64,000 nt of DNA from Variovorax sp. N23 (lineage in GTDB: Bacteria; Pseudomonadota; Gammaproteobacteria; Burkholderiales; Burkholderiaceae_C): NCBI RefSeq assembly GCF_025486315.1, contig NZ_JAOOPY010000004.1, positions 280,189-344,188 on the forward strand. Reading direction: 5' to 3'. A program made the translations under genes and the position numbers. The notes under the pieces were generated by a model that was given only the letters and a program-made list of their open reading frames with translations, did not search any database and was not told the DNA's origin. Positions 24,126-33,546 of this stretch are shown piece by piece (the stretch's first letter is position 1; every line of letters starts with the position of its first letter).

Positions 24126-25346
24126 ATGGACGTCACCCCGCATTTCCCCATCTACCTTGACTACGGCGCGACCACGCCGGTCGATCCGCGCGTCGTCGAC
24201 GCCATGATCCCCTGGCTGCGCGAGCACTTCGGCAACCCCGCATCACGCAGCCATGCGTGGGGCTGGGAAGCCGAGGAGGCCGTCGAGAAGGCGCGTGTCG
24301 ACGTGGCCGACCTCATCGGCGCCGACCCGCGCGAGATCGTCTGGACCTCCGGCGCCACCGAGTCGAACAACCTCGCGCTCAAGGGCGCGGCGCAGTTCTA
24401 CAAGGGCAAGGGCAAGCACCTGATCACGGTCAAGACCGAACACAAGGCCGTGCTCGACACCATGCGCGAGCTGGAGCGCCAGGGCTTCGAGGTGACCTAC
24501 CTCGACGTCGAGGACAACGGCCTGCTCGACCTGGAGAAGTTCAAGGCGGCCATCCGCCCCGACACCATCCTGGCGAGCGTGATGTTCGTGAACAACGAGA
24601 TCGGCGTCATCCAGGACGTGGTCGCGCTGGGCAACCTCTGCCGTGAGAAGGGCGTGATCTTCCACGTCGATGCGGCCCAGGCCACCGGCAAGGTCGAGAT
24701 CGACATGAAGTCGCTGCCCATCGACCTGATGAGCCTCGCCTCGCACAAGACCTACGGCCCCAAGGGCATCGGCGCCCTGTACGTTCGCCGCAAGCCGCGC
24801 GTGCGGCTCGAGGCGCAGATGCACGGTGGTGGCCACGAGCGCGGCATGCGCTCGGGCACGCTGCCCACGCACCAGATCGTCGGCATGGGCGAGGCCTTCC
24901 GTTTGGCGCGTCTGGAGATGAAGGACGACCTGGCGAAGGCCACGGCGCTGCAGAAGCGGCTGATCGACGGCCTGAAGGACATCGAGCAGGTCTTCATCAA
25001 TGGCGACCTCGAACACCGCGTGCCGCACAACCTGAACATCAGCTTCAACTATGTCGAGGGCGAGTCGCTGATCATGGGCATCAAGGGCCTGGCGGTGTCG
25101 AGCGGTTCGGCCTGCACGTCGGCCAGCCTGGAGCCCAGCTATGTGCTGCGCGCCCTGGGCCGCAGCGACGAGCTGGCCCACAGCAGCCTGCGCATGACCA
25201 TCGGCCGCTTCACGACCGAGGAAGAGATCGACTACGCGGTCTCCACCATCAAGCACAACGTCGCCAAGCTGCGTGAACTGAGCCCCCTGTGGGAAATGTT
25301 CAAGGACGGCATCGACATCAGCACGATCCAGTGGTCGGCCCATTGA
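24126..25346 (+). CDS. iscS: Cysteine desulfurase IscS
   Basis: IscS takes sulfur from cysteine and passes it as persulfide to IscU and other acceptors. In the 406-residue protein the PLP Lys208 lies in [11 protein letters not shown] and the catalytic Cys330 in [17 protein letters not shown], on the long mobile loop typical of the IscS group. The N-terminus has [12 protein letters not shown] and the C-terminus [17 protein letters not shown]. Its place between iscR and iscU is standard. It also supplies sulfur for BioB and tRNA thiolation. Confidence 0.97.
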   Translation: MDVTPHFPIYLDYGATTPVDPRVVDAMIPWLREHFGNPASRSHAWGWEAEEAVEKARVDVADLIGADPREIVWTSGATESNNLALKGAAQFYKGKGKHLITVKTEHKAVLDTMRELERQGFEVTYLDVEDNGLLDLEKFKAAIRPDTILASVMFVNNEIGVIQDVVALGNLCREKGVIFHVDAAQATGKVEIDMKSLPIDLMSLASHKTYGPKGIGALYVRRKPRVRLEAQMHGGGHERGMRSGTLPTHQIVGMGEAFRLARLEMKDDLAKATALQKRLIDGLKDIEQVFINGDLEHRVPHNLNISFNYVEGESLIMGIKGLAVSSGSACTSASLEPSYVLRALGRSDELAHSSLRMTIGRFTTEEEIDYAVSTIKHNVAKLRELSPLWEMFKDGIDISTIQWSAH

Positions 25347-25391
25347 GCCCCCACCGAGCGCGCAACCGACACGATTGAAGAGGTAAACACC

Positions 25392-25808
25392 ATGGCATAT
25401 TCACCCAAGGTCATCGACCACTACGAAAACCCCCGCAACGTCGGCTCCTTCGAGAAGGGCGACGACTCGGTCGGCACCGGCATGGTGGGCGCGCCCGCCT
25501 GCGGCGACGTCATGAAGCTGCAGATCAAGGTCAACCCGGAAACGGGCGTGATCGAAGACGCGCGCTTCAAGACCTACGGCTGCGGCTCGGCCATCGCCTC
25601 GTCGTCGCTCGTGACCGAATGGGTCAAGGGCAAGACGCTGGACGAGGCCGCTGCGCTCAAGAATGCGCAGATCGCGGAAGAACTGGCGCTGCCGCCGGTC
25701 AAGATCCATTGCTCGATCCTGGCCGAAGACGCCATCAAGGCGGCGGTCAACGACTACAAGCAGAAGCACGGCACGGCCGTGGCATCGGCTGAAACGGCGG
25801 TCCACTGA
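25392..25808 (+). CDS. iscU: Fe-S cluster scaffold IscU
   Basis: IscU is the scaffold on which [2Fe-2S] clusters form before transfer with HscA/HscB. The 138-residue protein has the three scaffold cysteines in PACGDVM, TYGCGSA and [10 protein letters not shown] with the conserved Asp of CGD, and the LPPVK motif recognised by HscA just before the third Cys. It lies 45 bp after iscS with a purine-rich ribosome site (AAGAGG) upstream. Confidence 0.97.
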   Translation: MAYSPKVIDHYENPRNVGSFEKGDDSVGTGMVGAPACGDVMKLQIKVNPETGVIEDARFKTYGCGSAIASSSLVTEWVKGKTLDEAAALKNAQIAEELALPPVKIHCSILAEDAIKAAVNDYKQKHGTAVASAETAVH

Positions 25809-25809
25809 C

Positions 25810-26133
25810 ATGGCTGTGACGCTCACCGAGGCGGCTGCGCGCCACGTCAACCGTTACCTCGGCAAGCGGGGCAAGGGCGTGGGCGTGCGGCTGGGCGTCA
25901 AGACCACCGGCTGCTCCGGCCTGGCCTACAAGCTGGAGTACGTCGATGAACTGACGCCCGACGACGTGGTCTTCGAGGACCAGGGCGTGAAGGTGCTGGT
26001 CGACCCGAAAAGCCTGGCCTACATCGACGGAACGCAGCTGGATTTCGTGCGCGAAGGGCTCAACGAAGGCTTCAAGTTCAACAACCCGAACGAGCGCGAC
26101 CGCTGCGGCTGCGGCGAGAGTTTTCGGATCTGA
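25810..26133 (+). CDS. iscA: A-type Fe-S carrier IscA
   Basis: IscA is a carrier that matures [4Fe-4S] proteins. The 107-residue product starts at ATG 25810, one base after iscU. The three conserved cysteines are in TTGCSGLAY and CGCGESF near the end, the A-type signature. It is the last gene before a predicted intrinsic terminator, so its transcript level may differ from the downstream chaperone genes. Confidence 0.96.
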   Translation: MAVTLTEAAARHVNRYLGKRGKGVGVRLGVKTTGCSGLAYKLEYVDELTPDDVVFEDQGVKVLVDPKSLAYIDGTQLDFVREGLNEGFKFNNPNERDRCGCGESFRI

Positions 26134-26156
26134 TCGCGCGCTGACCCGCGCCACCG

Positions 26157-26187
26157 CCGCCACCATGTCATGTGCTGGCGGTTTTTT
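26157..26187 (+). terminator. Intrinsic terminator between iscA and hscB
   Basis: CCGCCA at 26157-26162 pairs with TGGCGG at 26176-26181 around a 13-nt loop, and six T residues follow at 26182-26187. This is a standard Rho-independent terminator shape, though the stem is short. It falls only 7 bp before the hscB start, inside what is otherwise one operon, so it would act as partial terminator or attenuator that lowers hscBA-fdx relative to iscRSUA. Confidence 0.6.
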
Positions 26188-26193
26188 ATTGCC

Positions 26194-26712
26194 ATGAATC
26201 TCCAAGACACTGATTTCGAGCTATTCGGCGTGCCGACGACCCTCGCGCAGGACCGCGCTGTGCTCGACGCACGCTGGAAGGAACTGCAGCGCGAGGCGCA
26301 TCCCGACCGCTTCGCGTCGCAGGGTGCGGCGGCGCAGCGCGTCGCCATGCAGTGGTCGGTGCGCATCAACGAGGCGTACCAACGGCTGAAGGACCCGGTT
26401 CGCCGCGCCAGCTACCTGTGCGAGCTGAACGGTGCCCCGATCGAAGCAGAGAACAACACCGCCATGCCCGGCGATTTCCTGATGCAGCAGATGGAATGGC
26501 GGGAGTCGCTGGACGATGCGACCGCCATCGCGGCGGTCGATGCCTTGCAGGCCGAAGTCGATGCCGCGCGCGCCCGCGCGCTGTCGTCGCTCGATTGGCT
26601 GATCGACGAAAAGGGCGATTTCCGCGCGGCGTCGCAGCAGGTGAGAGCCCTCATGTTCATCGAGCGCTTTGCGCAGGACGTCGAGGCGAAAGCCGACCAG
26701 TTGGGACAATAG
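26194..26712 (+). CDS. hscB: Co-chaperone HscB (J-domain)
   Basis: HscB delivers IscU to HscA and stimulates its ATPase. The 172-residue protein has an N-terminal J-domain with HPD at 36-38 (REAHPDRF) and a C-terminal three-helix IscU-binding domain ([23 protein letters not shown]). I start at ATG 26194 ([12 protein letters not shown]), where homology begins; an ATG at 26170 lies within the terminator stem-loop. No Shine-Dalgarno is visible immediately upstream because the T-run of the terminator occupies that space, so translation initiation may be weak or coupled. Confidence 0.94.
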   Translation: MNLQDTDFELFGVPTTLAQDRAVLDARWKELQREAHPDRFASQGAAAQRVAMQWSVRINEAYQRLKDPVRRASYLCELNGAPIEAENNTAMPGDFLMQQMEWRESLDDATAIAAVDALQAEVDAARARALSSLDWLIDEKGDFRAASQQVRALMFIERFAQDVEAKADQLGQ

Positions 26713-26716
26713 CGGC

Positions 26717-28573
26717 ATGGCACTCCTCCAGATTTCCGAACCGGGCCAAGCCCCCGATCCGCACCAGCGTCGCATCGCGGTGGGCATCGATCTCGGCACC
26801 ACGCACTCGCTGGTCGCTGCCGTGCGCAACGGCGTGGCCGAATGCCTGCCGGATGACCAGGGCCGGGTGATCCTTCCGTCGGCCGTGCGCTACCTCGATG
26901 GCGAGCGTCGGCAGATCGGCTTCAATGCGGTGGCCGCACGGGCACAGGACCCGACGAACACCATCACCTCGGTCAAGCGCCTCATGGGCCGCGGGCTGGC
27001 CGACATCGCGCACCGTGATGCGATGTCCTATGGCCTGATCGACGAGGGCGGCATGGTGAAGGTGCGCACGGCGGCCGGCGTCAAGTCGCCGGTGGAGATC
27101 AGCGCCGAAATCCTGGCCACGCTGCGCTACCGCGCCGAAGACACTTTTGACGACGAACTCCACGGCGCCGTCATCACGGTGCCGGCGTACTTCGACGAAG
27201 GCCAGCGCCAGGCCACCAAGGACGCGGCGGAACTGGCGGGGCTGAACGTGCTGCGCCTCATCAGCGAGCCGACGGCCGCGGCGATCGCCTATGGCCTGGA
27301 CAACGGCAGCGAAGGCGTCTACGCCGTCTACGACCTGGGCGGCGGCACCTTCGACATCTCGATCCTGCGGCTGACGCAGGGCGTGTTCGAGGTCATCGCG
27401 ACCGGCGGCGACTCGGCCCTGGGCGGCGACGACTACGACCACGCGCTGGCCGACGCCGTGCTGGCGCAGGCGGGTCGCCAGGCCGGCAACGACAGCGACC
27501 GCGCGGCCCTGCTGGTCGCCGCGCGCGCGGCCAAGGAAGCGCTGACCGATGCGGATACGGTGCCTTTCGTCGCAACGCTCGGCGATGCCGAGTTGCGTAT
27601 CGACGTGACGCGCGCGCAGTTCGATGCCGCAACGCAGCCGCTGACGGCACGCACCATCGCGGCGGTGCGCAAGGCGCTGCGCGACGCCAGGCTCAAGCCC
27701 GATGATCTCCAGGGCATCGTGCTGGTCGGCGGCTCCACGCGCATGCCGCAGATCCGCGAGGCCGTGGCCGCGTTCTTCGGCCGCGCACCGCTGACCAACC
27801 TGAACCCCGACGAGGTGGTGGCGCTCGGCGCCGCCATCCAGGCCAACCAGTTGGCCGGCAACAATGGCGCGGGCGACCTGCTGCTGCTCGACGTGATTCC
27901 GCTGTCGCTCGGCATCGAGACGATGGGCGGCCTGGTCGAGCGCATCGTGCCGCGCAACCAGACCATCCCGACCGCGATGGCGCAGGACTTCACCACCTAC
28001 CAGGACGGCCAGACGGCGCTGGCGCTGCACGTGGTGCAGGGCGAGCGCGACCTGGTGGCCGACTGCCGCAGCCTCGCGCGTTTCACGCTGCGCGGCATCC
28101 CGCCGATGGCGGCCGGCGCGGCGCGTATCCGCGTGACCTTCACCGTCGATGCCGACGGCTTGCTGAGCGTGAGCGCGAAGGAGCAGGGCAGCGGCGTGGA
28201 GGCGAGCGTCACCGTGAAGCCGTCGTATGGCCTGTCGGACGACCAGATCGCGACCATGCTGCAGGAAAGCTTCTCGACCGCGCAGCAGGACATGCAGGCG
28301 CGCGCCCTGGTCGAGGCGCGCGTCGATGCCGAGCGCATGCTGATTGCGACGCAGAGCGCGCTCGATGCCGACGGCGATCTGCTGGCGCGCGACGAACGTG
28401 CCGCCATCGATGCGCTGATGGCCGGTCTGCGAAGCGCGGTGTCGGCCACCGACGCCGCCGTGGTCGAGGCGGCCACCAAGGCGCTGGCCGACGGCACCGA
28501 GGCCTTTGCCGCGCAGCGCATGAACCACGGCATTGCGCGAGCCTTGTCGGGCCGCACCGTCGAATCCTTGTAG
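26717..28573 (+). CDS. hscA: Fe-S biogenesis chaperone HscA (Hsp70)
   Basis: HscA is the specialised Hsp70 that binds the LPPVK motif of IscU and promotes cluster release. The 618-residue protein has [14 protein letters not shown] (phosphate 1 loop), [13 protein letters not shown] (phosphate 2), [12 protein letters not shown] and a substrate-binding domain with [12 protein letters not shown]. Length agrees with HscA (about 616) and the lack of the long DnaK C-terminal lid tail fits the family. I start at ATG 26717, 4 bp after hscB. Confidence 0.97.
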   Translation: MALLQISEPGQAPDPHQRRIAVGIDLGTTHSLVAAVRNGVAECLPDDQGRVILPSAVRYLDGERRQIGFNAVAARAQDPTNTITSVKRLMGRGLADIAHRDAMSYGLIDEGGMVKVRTAAGVKSPVEISAEILATLRYRAEDTFDDELHGAVITVPAYFDEGQRQATKDAAELAGLNVLRLISEPTAAAIAYGLDNGSEGVYAVYDLGGGTFDISILRLTQGVFEVIATGGDSALGGDDYDHALADAVLAQAGRQAGNDSDRAALLVAARAAKEALTDADTVPFVATLGDAELRIDVTRAQFDAATQPLTARTIAAVRKALRDARLKPDDLQGIVLVGGSTRMPQIREAVAAFFGRAPLTNLNPDEVVALGAAIQANQLAGNNGAGDLLLLDVIPLSLGIETMGGLVERIVPRNQTIPTAMAQDFTTYQDGQTALALHVVQGERDLVADCRSLARFTLRGIPPMAAGAARIRVTFTVDADGLLSVSAKEQGSGVEASVTVKPSYGLSDDQIATMLQESFSTAQQDMQARALVEARVDAERMLIATQSALDADGDLLARDERAAIDALMAGLRSAVSATDAAVVEAATKALADGTEAFAAQRMNHGIARALSGRTVESL

Positions 28574-28584
28574 AACAACCCCCG

Positions 28585-28923
28585 ATGCCCACGATCAAGA
28601 TCCTTCCCCACCCGGAATACTGTCCGCAAGGCGCCGAGGTGAACGCGCCGGCCGGCACCTCCATCTGCGAGGCGCTGCTGGACAACCACATCAACATCGA
28701 ACATGCCTGCGAGATGAGCGCCGCCTGCACCACCTGCCATGTGGTGGTGCGCCAGGGCTTCAATTCGCTCAACCCCTCGGACGAAGTCGAAGACGATCTG
28801 CTGGACCGCGCGTGGGGCTTGGAGCCGCAGTCGCGCCTGAGCTGCCAGGCCATCCTGGCGCAGGAGAATGTGACGATCGAGATTCCCAAGTACTCGATCA
28901 ACCACGCCAAGGAAAATCACTGA
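28585..28923 (+). CDS. fdx: ISC-type [2Fe-2S] ferredoxin
   Basis: This 112-residue ferredoxin provides electrons for cluster assembly on IscU. Ligands are Cys42, Cys48, Cys51 and Cys87 in HACEMSAACTTCH and LSCQA, the adrenodoxin-like pattern. The C-terminus EIPKYSINHAKENH is typical of ISC ferredoxins. It follows hscA by 11 bp, and its stop codon shares one base with the dnaQ start. No iscX gene follows. Confidence 0.96.
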   Translation: MPTIKILPHPEYCPQGAEVNAPAGTSICEALLDNHINIEHACEMSAACTTCHVVVRQGFNSLNPSDEVEDDLLDRAWGLEPQSRLSCQAILAQENVTIEIPKYSINHAKENH

Positions 28924-29651
28924 TGTCCCGCCAGATCGTCCTCGATACGGAAACCACCGGCCTGTCGGCCGAGAACGGCGATCGCGTCATCGAGCTGGGG
29001 TGCGTGGAGCTGTTCAACCGCAAGCTGACCGGCAACGACCTGCACATCTACTTCAACCCCGAGCGCGAAAGCCACGAGGACGCGCTGAAGGTGCACGGGC
29101 TCACCACCGATTTCCTGCGCGACAAGCCCAAGTTCGCGACGCTCGCCAACGATGTGGTCGAGTACCTGCGCGGTGCCGAGCTGATCATCCACAACGCGGC
29201 CTTCGACGTCGGCTTCCTGAACAAGGAACTCGAACTGGCGGGCCTGCCGCCGCTGCGCGAATTCGTCGCCGAAGTCACCGACACGCTGGCCATGGCGAAG
29301 GCGGTGTACCCCGGCAAGCGCAATTCACTCGATGCGCTGTGCGACCGCTTCGGCGTGGACCGCTCCAACCGCACCTTCCACGGCGCAAAGCTCGACGCGC
29401 AACTGCTCGCCGACGTCTACATCAATCTCACTCGGGGTCAGGACGCGCTGCTCATCGATGTGTCCACCAACGAACCGAGCATCGGGACGGTGGTGGCGGT
29501 CGACCTGCGCAGCTTCGTGCTGCCGGTGCTGCTGGCGACGGAGCATGAACTCGCGGCCCACGACGACCTGCTGGCGCAGCTCGACAAGTCGAGCAAGGGC
29601 CAGACGCTGTTTCGTCAGATCGACGTGCAGAGCACAAACGCTGTGGCATAA
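28923..29651 (+). CDS. dnaQ: DNA polymerase III epsilon subunit (proofreading exonuclease)
   Basis: DnaQ is the 3'-5' proofreading exonuclease of the replicative polymerase. The 242-residue protein has Exo I LDTETTG (Asp8, Glu10), Exo II NAAFDVGFL and Exo III-epsilon HGAKLDAQLLADVY, with the catalytic His and Asp. The C-terminal part that contacts the alpha subunit contains a short segment ending LFRQIDV. It starts on the last base of the fdx stop codon, an uncommon but apparently real coupling of the isc transcript to a replication gene. Confidence 0.95.
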   Translation: MSRQIVLDTETTGLSAENGDRVIELGCVELFNRKLTGNDLHIYFNPERESHEDALKVHGLTTDFLRDKPKFATLANDVVEYLRGAELIIHNAAFDVGFLNKELELAGLPPLREFVAEVTDTLAMAKAVYPGKRNSLDALCDRFGVDRSNRTFHGAKLDAQLLADVYINLTRGQDALLIDVSTNEPSIGTVVAVDLRSFVLPVLLATEHELAAHDDLLAQLDKSSKGQTLFRQIDVQSTNAVA

Positions 29652-29661
29652 TCTGAGGCTT

Positions 29662-29753
29662 CGCATTTCGGTGCGAATTCTTCGTAGCCTTCTGCACAGG
29701 TTGAATATGTGTTGATAGGCGGCGCAGAAACATCGATCGGCATGTTCATGCCG
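29662..29753 (+). promoter_or_regulatory. dnaQ-tRNA intergenic hairpins
   Basis: A 6-bp stem with a 6-nt loop (TTCGCA/TGCGAA, 29662-29679) follows the dnaQ stop and may end that transcript. A near-perfect palindrome, CGGCATG-TT-CATGCCG at 29738-29753, lies 3 bp before the mature tRNA 5' end and could affect tRNA processing. I could not identify a convincing -35/-10 pair here. Confidence 0.35.
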
Positions 29754-29756
29754 AGA

Positions 29757-29831
29757 GGGCGGTTAGCTCAGGGGTAGAGCACAGCATTCACACTGCTGGG
29801 GTCGGAGGTTCGAAACCTCCACCGCCCACCA
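29757..29831 (+). tRNA. tRNA-Val (anticodon CAC)
   Basis: The 75 nt fold as a complete tRNA. Acceptor stem GGGCGGT pairs with ACCGCCC at 29821-29827; the discriminator is A29828 and CCA is encoded at 29829-29831. The D-arm has GCTCAGGGGTAGAGC; the anticodon stem CAGCA/TGCTG holds the loop TTCACAC with anticodon CAC, which reads GUG valine codons; the T-arm is GGAGG-TTCGAAA-CCTCC. The GUG codon is heavily used in this GC-rich genome. Confidence 0.95.
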
Positions 29832-29956
29832 ATTTCCCACGGAAGATTCCTTGCAGTCAGCGCGAGCTGTCGGCCCGCACCGACGCCGATTGCGGCTGTT
29901 CACCGGCGCGTGCTCGTGGCGATGCTCGTAAAAAGGGGTATCGAAAGGAGCGCCTC

Positions 29957-30133
29957 ATGGCCACCAATCCCGACCTCCCGCCCCCCATCACACCGGATCT
30001 GCCGGATCCGCCCGAGCCGGCAGATCCGGCCGACCTGCCGGTCGAGCCCGACCAGGGCGTGTCTTGCGTTGCCATGCGTCGGCGTGTGGCGATGCCGGTC
30101 GCGGGTCTTGCATTGCATCTCTCACCGCCCTGA
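29957..30133 (+). CDS. Small proline/aspartate-rich protein, 58 residues
   Basis: An ATG at 29957 is preceded by a very good ribosome-binding site (GAAAGGAG at 29943-29950, 6 nt spacing). The first 33 codons encode a Pro/Asp/Leu-rich stretch built of repeats such as PDLPPP, PDLPDPPEP and ADPADLP; the remainder is basic and hydrophobic. Similar acidic proline-rich miniproteins of unknown function are common in related Betaproteobacteria. The change of character after residue 34 could mean a frameshift near the end of an originally longer or shorter proline-rich gene. I cannot assign a function. Confidence 0.5.
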   Translation: MATNPDLPPPITPDLPDPPEPADPADLPVEPDQGVSCVAMRRRVAMPVAGLALHLSPP

Positions 30134-30164
30134 TCTTCTGAACCATTGCCGCTAAGCTTGCGGC

Positions 30165-31265
30165 ATGGATGAATTCGATTGCGTTGTCGTCGGCGCGGGT
30201 GTCGTCGGTCTGGCCGTTGCGCGTGCGCTGGCGCTTCAGGGGCGAGAGGTCTTGGTGCTCGAAGCCGAGGGGGCCGTCGGCACCGGCACCAGTTCTCGCA
30301 ACAGCGAGGTGATTCACGCGGGCATCTACTACGCGGCGGGTTCGCTGAAGGCCCGGTTGTGCGTCGAGGGCAAGCAGGCGCTCTACGCCTACGCGCAGGA
30401 ACGGGGGCTGCCGCATCGCCGCTGCGGCAAACTGATCGTCGCGACGTCCGAAGCGCAGGTCGCCCAGCTGAACACGATTCTGGCGAAGGCGCGTTCCAAC
30501 GGCGTCGATGATCTGACACTGCTCACCGGCGAGGAGGCGCGTTCGCTCGAGCCGCAGCTCGTGTGCCTGGCCGCCCTGCATTCACCGAGTACCGGCATCA
30601 TCGACAGCCATGCGCTCATGCTGAGCCTGCAAGGCGATCTCGAGAACGCGGGCGGGATGCTCGCGTTGAAGTCGCCACTCGAGCACGCCGTCTGTCGTCC
30701 GAACGGCATCGAACTCACGGGGCAGGACGGAACGACGCTGCGCTGTGCGTCGGTCGTCAATGCGGCGGGACTGACCGCGCCGTGGCTGGCACGGCGTTTC
30801 GAGGGGCTGCCGCCGTCGTCCATCCCCGAGGCCCATTTTGCCAAGGGCAACTACTTCACCCTCGCCGGTCGGGCGCCGTTCCAGCGCCTCATCTATCCGG
30901 TGCCTGAGGCGGCCGGACTGGGGGTGCATCTCACCCTCGACCTCGGCGGGCAGGCCAAGTTCGGCCCGGACGTGCAGTGGGTCGACTCGCCTGCGGACCT
31001 GGTCGTCGACCCGCGTCGTGGCGATGGGTTCTACGCCGAGGTCCGCCGCTACTGGCCGGCGCTGCCGGACGGCGCGCTGGTTCCCGGCTACGCCGGCATT
31101 CGCCCGAAGATCGCCGGCCCTGACGAGCCGGCCCGCGACTTCGTGATCGCCGGGCCGCAGACCCATGGCGTGCCCGGGCTCGTCAACCTGTTCGGCATCG
31201 AATCTCCGGGGCTGACGAGCAGTCTGGCGATCGGACGACATGTGGCGGAATTGCTCGCGCGATGA
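30165..31265 (+). CDS. FAD-dependent oxidoreductase, LhgO/L-2-hydroxyglutarate oxidase-like
   Basis: The 366-residue product belongs to the DAO-type FAD oxidoreductases. It has [18 protein letters not shown] (dinucleotide-binding GxGxxG), the second FAD segment [15 protein letters not shown], which is characteristic of L-2-hydroxyglutarate dehydrogenase and Lhg[14 protein letters not shown], and the C-terminal GIRPKIAGP followed by [17 protein letters not shown]. LhgO oxidises L-2-hydroxyglutarate to 2-oxoglutarate and passes electrons to the quinone pool, which would fit a 2-acid scavenging role. The substrate remains inferred. It is monocistronic or co-transcribed with the small upstream ORF (32 bp gap). 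Confidence 0.87.
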   Translation: MDEFDCVVVGAGVVGLAVARALALQGREVLVLEAEGAVGTGTSSRNSEVIHAGIYYAAGSLKARLCVEGKQALYAYAQERGLPHRRCGKLIVATSEAQVAQLNTILAKARSNGVDDLTLLTGEEARSLEPQLVCLAALHSPSTGIIDSHALMLSLQGDLENAGGMLALKSPLEHAVCRPNGIELTGQDGTTLRCASVVNAAGLTAPWLARRFEGLPPSSIPEAHFAKGNYFTLAGRAPFQRLIYPVPEAAGLGVHLTLDLGGQAKFGPDVQWVDSPADLVVDPRRGDGFYAEVRRYWPALPDGALVPGYAGIRPKIAGPDEPARDFVIAGPQTHGVPGLVNLFGIESPGLTSSLAIGRHVAELLAR

Positions 31266-31355
31266 TCATCAGCCTGTAACATGGAACTGCACGCCGCGCG
31301 CCGGCGTCAGGCCGCCGGCGCGGTGCCGGTATCCATCACGGAGGAACGTTTACCC

Positions 31356-31664
31356 ATGAGTGCATCCAACAACCTCGAAGCCGCTGCCAATGCGGTGGTC
31401 GAAGACATCGCCAGCGACGTGAAGGGCGTTCTCGGCGGCAAGGACCTGGAGTCCAATCCCCAGATCAAGGCCCTGCGCCAGCGGGTCGAAGCCAAGCTCG
31501 CCATCGCGCGCGAACTGGCCGCGGAGAAGAGCAAGATCGCCGCCAAGAAGGCCAAGGACGCCGCCAGCACCGCGAATGCGTACGCCCATGACGAGCCCTG
31601 GCAGATCGCTGCCGGCGCGCTGGCGGCCGGCGTGCTGATCGGTCTCTTGCTGGGACGCCGCTGA
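31356..31664 (+). CDS. yqjD: DUF883 family protein (YqjD/ElaB-like)
   Basis: This 102-residue protein has a long helical N-terminal region rich in Ala, Lys and Glu and one C-terminal transmembrane helix (WQIAAGALAAGVLIGLLLGRR). That is the ElaB/YqjD/YgaM family; the E. coli members are tail-anchored inner-membrane proteins that bind stationary-phase ribosomes. A strong ribosome site (GGAGG) precedes ATG 31356, and TTGCTC (31251) with TGTAAC (31275) at 18-bp spacing is a possible promoter. It is followed by the YqjE-like gene, as in enterics. Confidence 0.9.
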   Translation: MSASNNLEAAANAVVEDIASDVKGVLGGKDLESNPQIKALRQRVEAKLAIARELAAEKSKIAAKKAKDAASTANAYAHDEPWQIAAGALAAGVLIGLLLGRR

Positions 31665-31722
31665 GCACGCACGGCGTGCGAACTGACGCGCCGGTCACGG
31701 CGCGCACGATCGGGAGGATCGG

Positions 31723-32427
31723 ATGAAGAAAATATTGTCCTTGTTGGGACTGGAGGCGTACATCCGCCGCCTGAAGATCGCCGCCGGCGAAGGGGCGATG
31801 GCGGCGGAAGACCGTGCGCAGTTGATCCGGATGGCGTTGGACGAGGAGAAGCAGCGGCTGCAATCCGTGGTCATCCTCACGGTCGCCGTGCTCGCGTTGA
31901 CCACGGTCACCGTGGCGCTCCTGTCGGTCGCCATCGTCGTGCATTTCTGGGACAGCCCGTACCGCGCCACGGCCGCCTGGTGTGTGGCGCTCGTCTGGGT
32001 GCTGCTCTGGCTCGGCGCGGTCCTCGCGCTGCTGTCGAACCTGCGGCGGGCGAGTTCGGCCATTGCGCCGGCCAAGCTCGAACTGGCGCGCGACTGGGCC
32101 TGGATGCAGGATCGTCTGGGCATCGGCAACGAAGGCCAGCCGCCGGGTACGCCGCGCCCGACGCGTCCCGAGACGCAGGAGCAGTTGCTGGCCCGGATCG
32201 CGCGTCAGCGCCAGCGCATCGCGGTGCTGCAGGCCGCCGAAGACGACGCATCTGCCAGCCCGCCGCCCCCGGCCGATGAGACGCCCAGCCAGGCGGCTCT
32301 TCGTCTGGCCCGTGAGCACCCCGTCGCGACGGCTGCAGCGGCAGCCGTGCTGGTCGCCGTCGTCAAGCCGCGCCGCCTGCTGCGCTGGGCGGCCTTCGTC
32401 GCGCCGGTGCTCTGGCGCATGCGCTGA
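31723..32427 (+). CDS. yqjE: YqjE (phage holin superfamily) with YqjK-like C-terminal extension
   Basis: Residues 1-130 of this 234-residue protein are YqjE-like: an N-terminal amphipathic part, then two membrane helices (about 48-75 and 86-106). Then comes a Pro-rich linker (about 138-190), and the end, EHPVATAAAAAVLVAVVKPRRLLRWAAFV, resembles the YqjK family segment. In enterics yqjD, yqjE and yqjK are three adjacent genes; here the last two appear joined in one reading frame. Function is unknown beyond stress and membrane association. It is 58 bp downstream of yqjD and convergent with pyrD. Confidence 0.75.
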   Translation: MKKILSLLGLEAYIRRLKIAAGEGAMAAEDRAQLIRMALDEEKQRLQSVVILTVAVLALTTVTVALLSVAIVVHFWDSPYRATAAWCVALVWVLLWLGAVLALLSNLRRASSAIAPAKLELARDWAWMQDRLGIGNEGQPPGTPRPTRPETQEQLLARIARQRQRIAVLQAAEDDASASPPPPADETPSQAALRLAREHPVATAAAAAVLVAVVKPRRLLRWAAFVAPVLWRMR

Positions 32428-32445
32428 TCGTCGAGGGCGGGGCGC

Positions 32446-33507
32446 TCAGGCGCCCCGCTGGCGCAGTGCTTCGGCGATTTCGCGAACCAGCGACGGGCCG
32501 CGGTAGATGATGCCGGTATAGATCTGGACCACGTCCGCCCCGGCGGCGAGCTTGGCCCTCGCGTCCTCGCCGCTCATGATCCCGCCCACGCCGATGATCG
32601 GAAAGCCGGCCCCCAGCGCGGCCCGGAACTGCGCGATGACGCGGTTGCTGGCCTCCCGCACCGGCATGCCCGACAGGCCACCCGTTTCCTGCGCATGCGG
32701 CAGCCCCGCCACGGCTTCGCGCGACAGCGTGGTGTTCGACGCGATCACGCCATCCATGCCGTGGCGATGCAGGGCCGCCGCGATGACCTGCACCTGTGCC
32801 TCGTCCAGGTCGGGCGCGATCTTGAGGAACAGCGGCACGCGCCGGCCGTGCCGTGCCGTCAGGGCTTCGCGTCGTTCGACGATCGCGGCCAGCAGCGCAT
32901 CGAGTGCTTCATCGCTCTGCAGCGAGCGCAGGTTCGCCGTGTTCGGGCTCGAGACGTTGACCACCACATAGTCGGCGTGCGGGTACACCCCGTCCAGGCA
33001 CAGCAGGTAGTCGTCGGTCGCACGTTCGATCGGTGTGCTGGCGTTCTTGCCGATGTTCAGGCCCAGCAGCATCGGCGCACGGCCGCCCTGGCCAGACCGG
33101 AAGCGGGCCCGCTGCACGTTGGCGACGAAGGCGTCGAGCCCGTCGTTGTTGAAGCCCAGCCGGTTGATGAGCGCCTGGCGCTCCGGCAAGCGGAAGATGC
33201 GTGGCCGGGCATTGCCGGGCTGCGGCTTCGGCGTGACGGTCCCGACCTCCACGAAGCCGAAGCCCATGGCGGCGAAGGCGTCGATGCAGCGGGCGTTCTT
33301 GTCCAGCCCGGCGGCCAGGCCGACGCGGTTGGGAAAGCGCAGGCCGGCCAGCGTGACCGGGTCGTCGACGCGGGGGCTGGCGTAGGCGCTGGCCAGCGGC
33401 GTGTTCTGGGTGCGCGCCAGCATGCCGAGCGTCACCTCGTGCGCGTGTTCGGCATCCAGGCCGAAGAGAAAAGGGCGGGCAAGCCCGTAGAGGGACGAAA
33501 GGGACAT
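32446..33507 (-). CDS. pyrD: Dihydroorotate dehydrogenase (quinone), class 2
   Basis: PyrD oxidises dihydroorotate to orotate and reduces ubiquinone at the inner membrane, the fourth step of pyrimidine synthesis. The 353-residue product has the N-terminal membrane-associated helices of class 2 ([23 protein letters not shown]), [42 protein letters not shown] with the FMN contacts, the catalytic Ser in NVSSPNT, and the phosphate site [11 protein letters not shown] plus [11 protein letters not shown]. It is divergent from rpiA with 39 bp between the starts. Confidence 0.97.
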   Translation of the reverse strand: MSLSSLYGLARPFLFGLDAEHAHEVTLGMLARTQNTPLASAYASPRVDDPVTLAGLRFPNRVGLAAGLDKNARCIDAFAAMGFGFVEVGTVTPKPQPGNARPRIFRLPERQALINRLGFNNDGLDAFVANVQRARFRSGQGGRAPMLLGLNIGKNASTPIERATDDYLLCLDGVYPHADYVVVNVSSPNTANLRSLQSDEALDALLAAIVERREALTARHGRRVPLFLKIAPDLDEAQVQVIAAALHRHGMDGVIASNTTLSREAVAGLPHAQETGGLSGMPVREASNRVIAQFRAALGAGFPIIGVGGIMSGEDARAKLAAGADVVQIYTGIIYRGPSLVREIAEALRQRGA

Positions 33508-33546
33508 CGGATAATTCTCGGCTTCTTAGCCCCAGGATTCTCCCCG

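Noticed and set aside
29757..29831. tRNA-Val as an island attachment site
   Set aside because: No integrase, no duplicated tRNA 3' end and no foreign gene content downstream.
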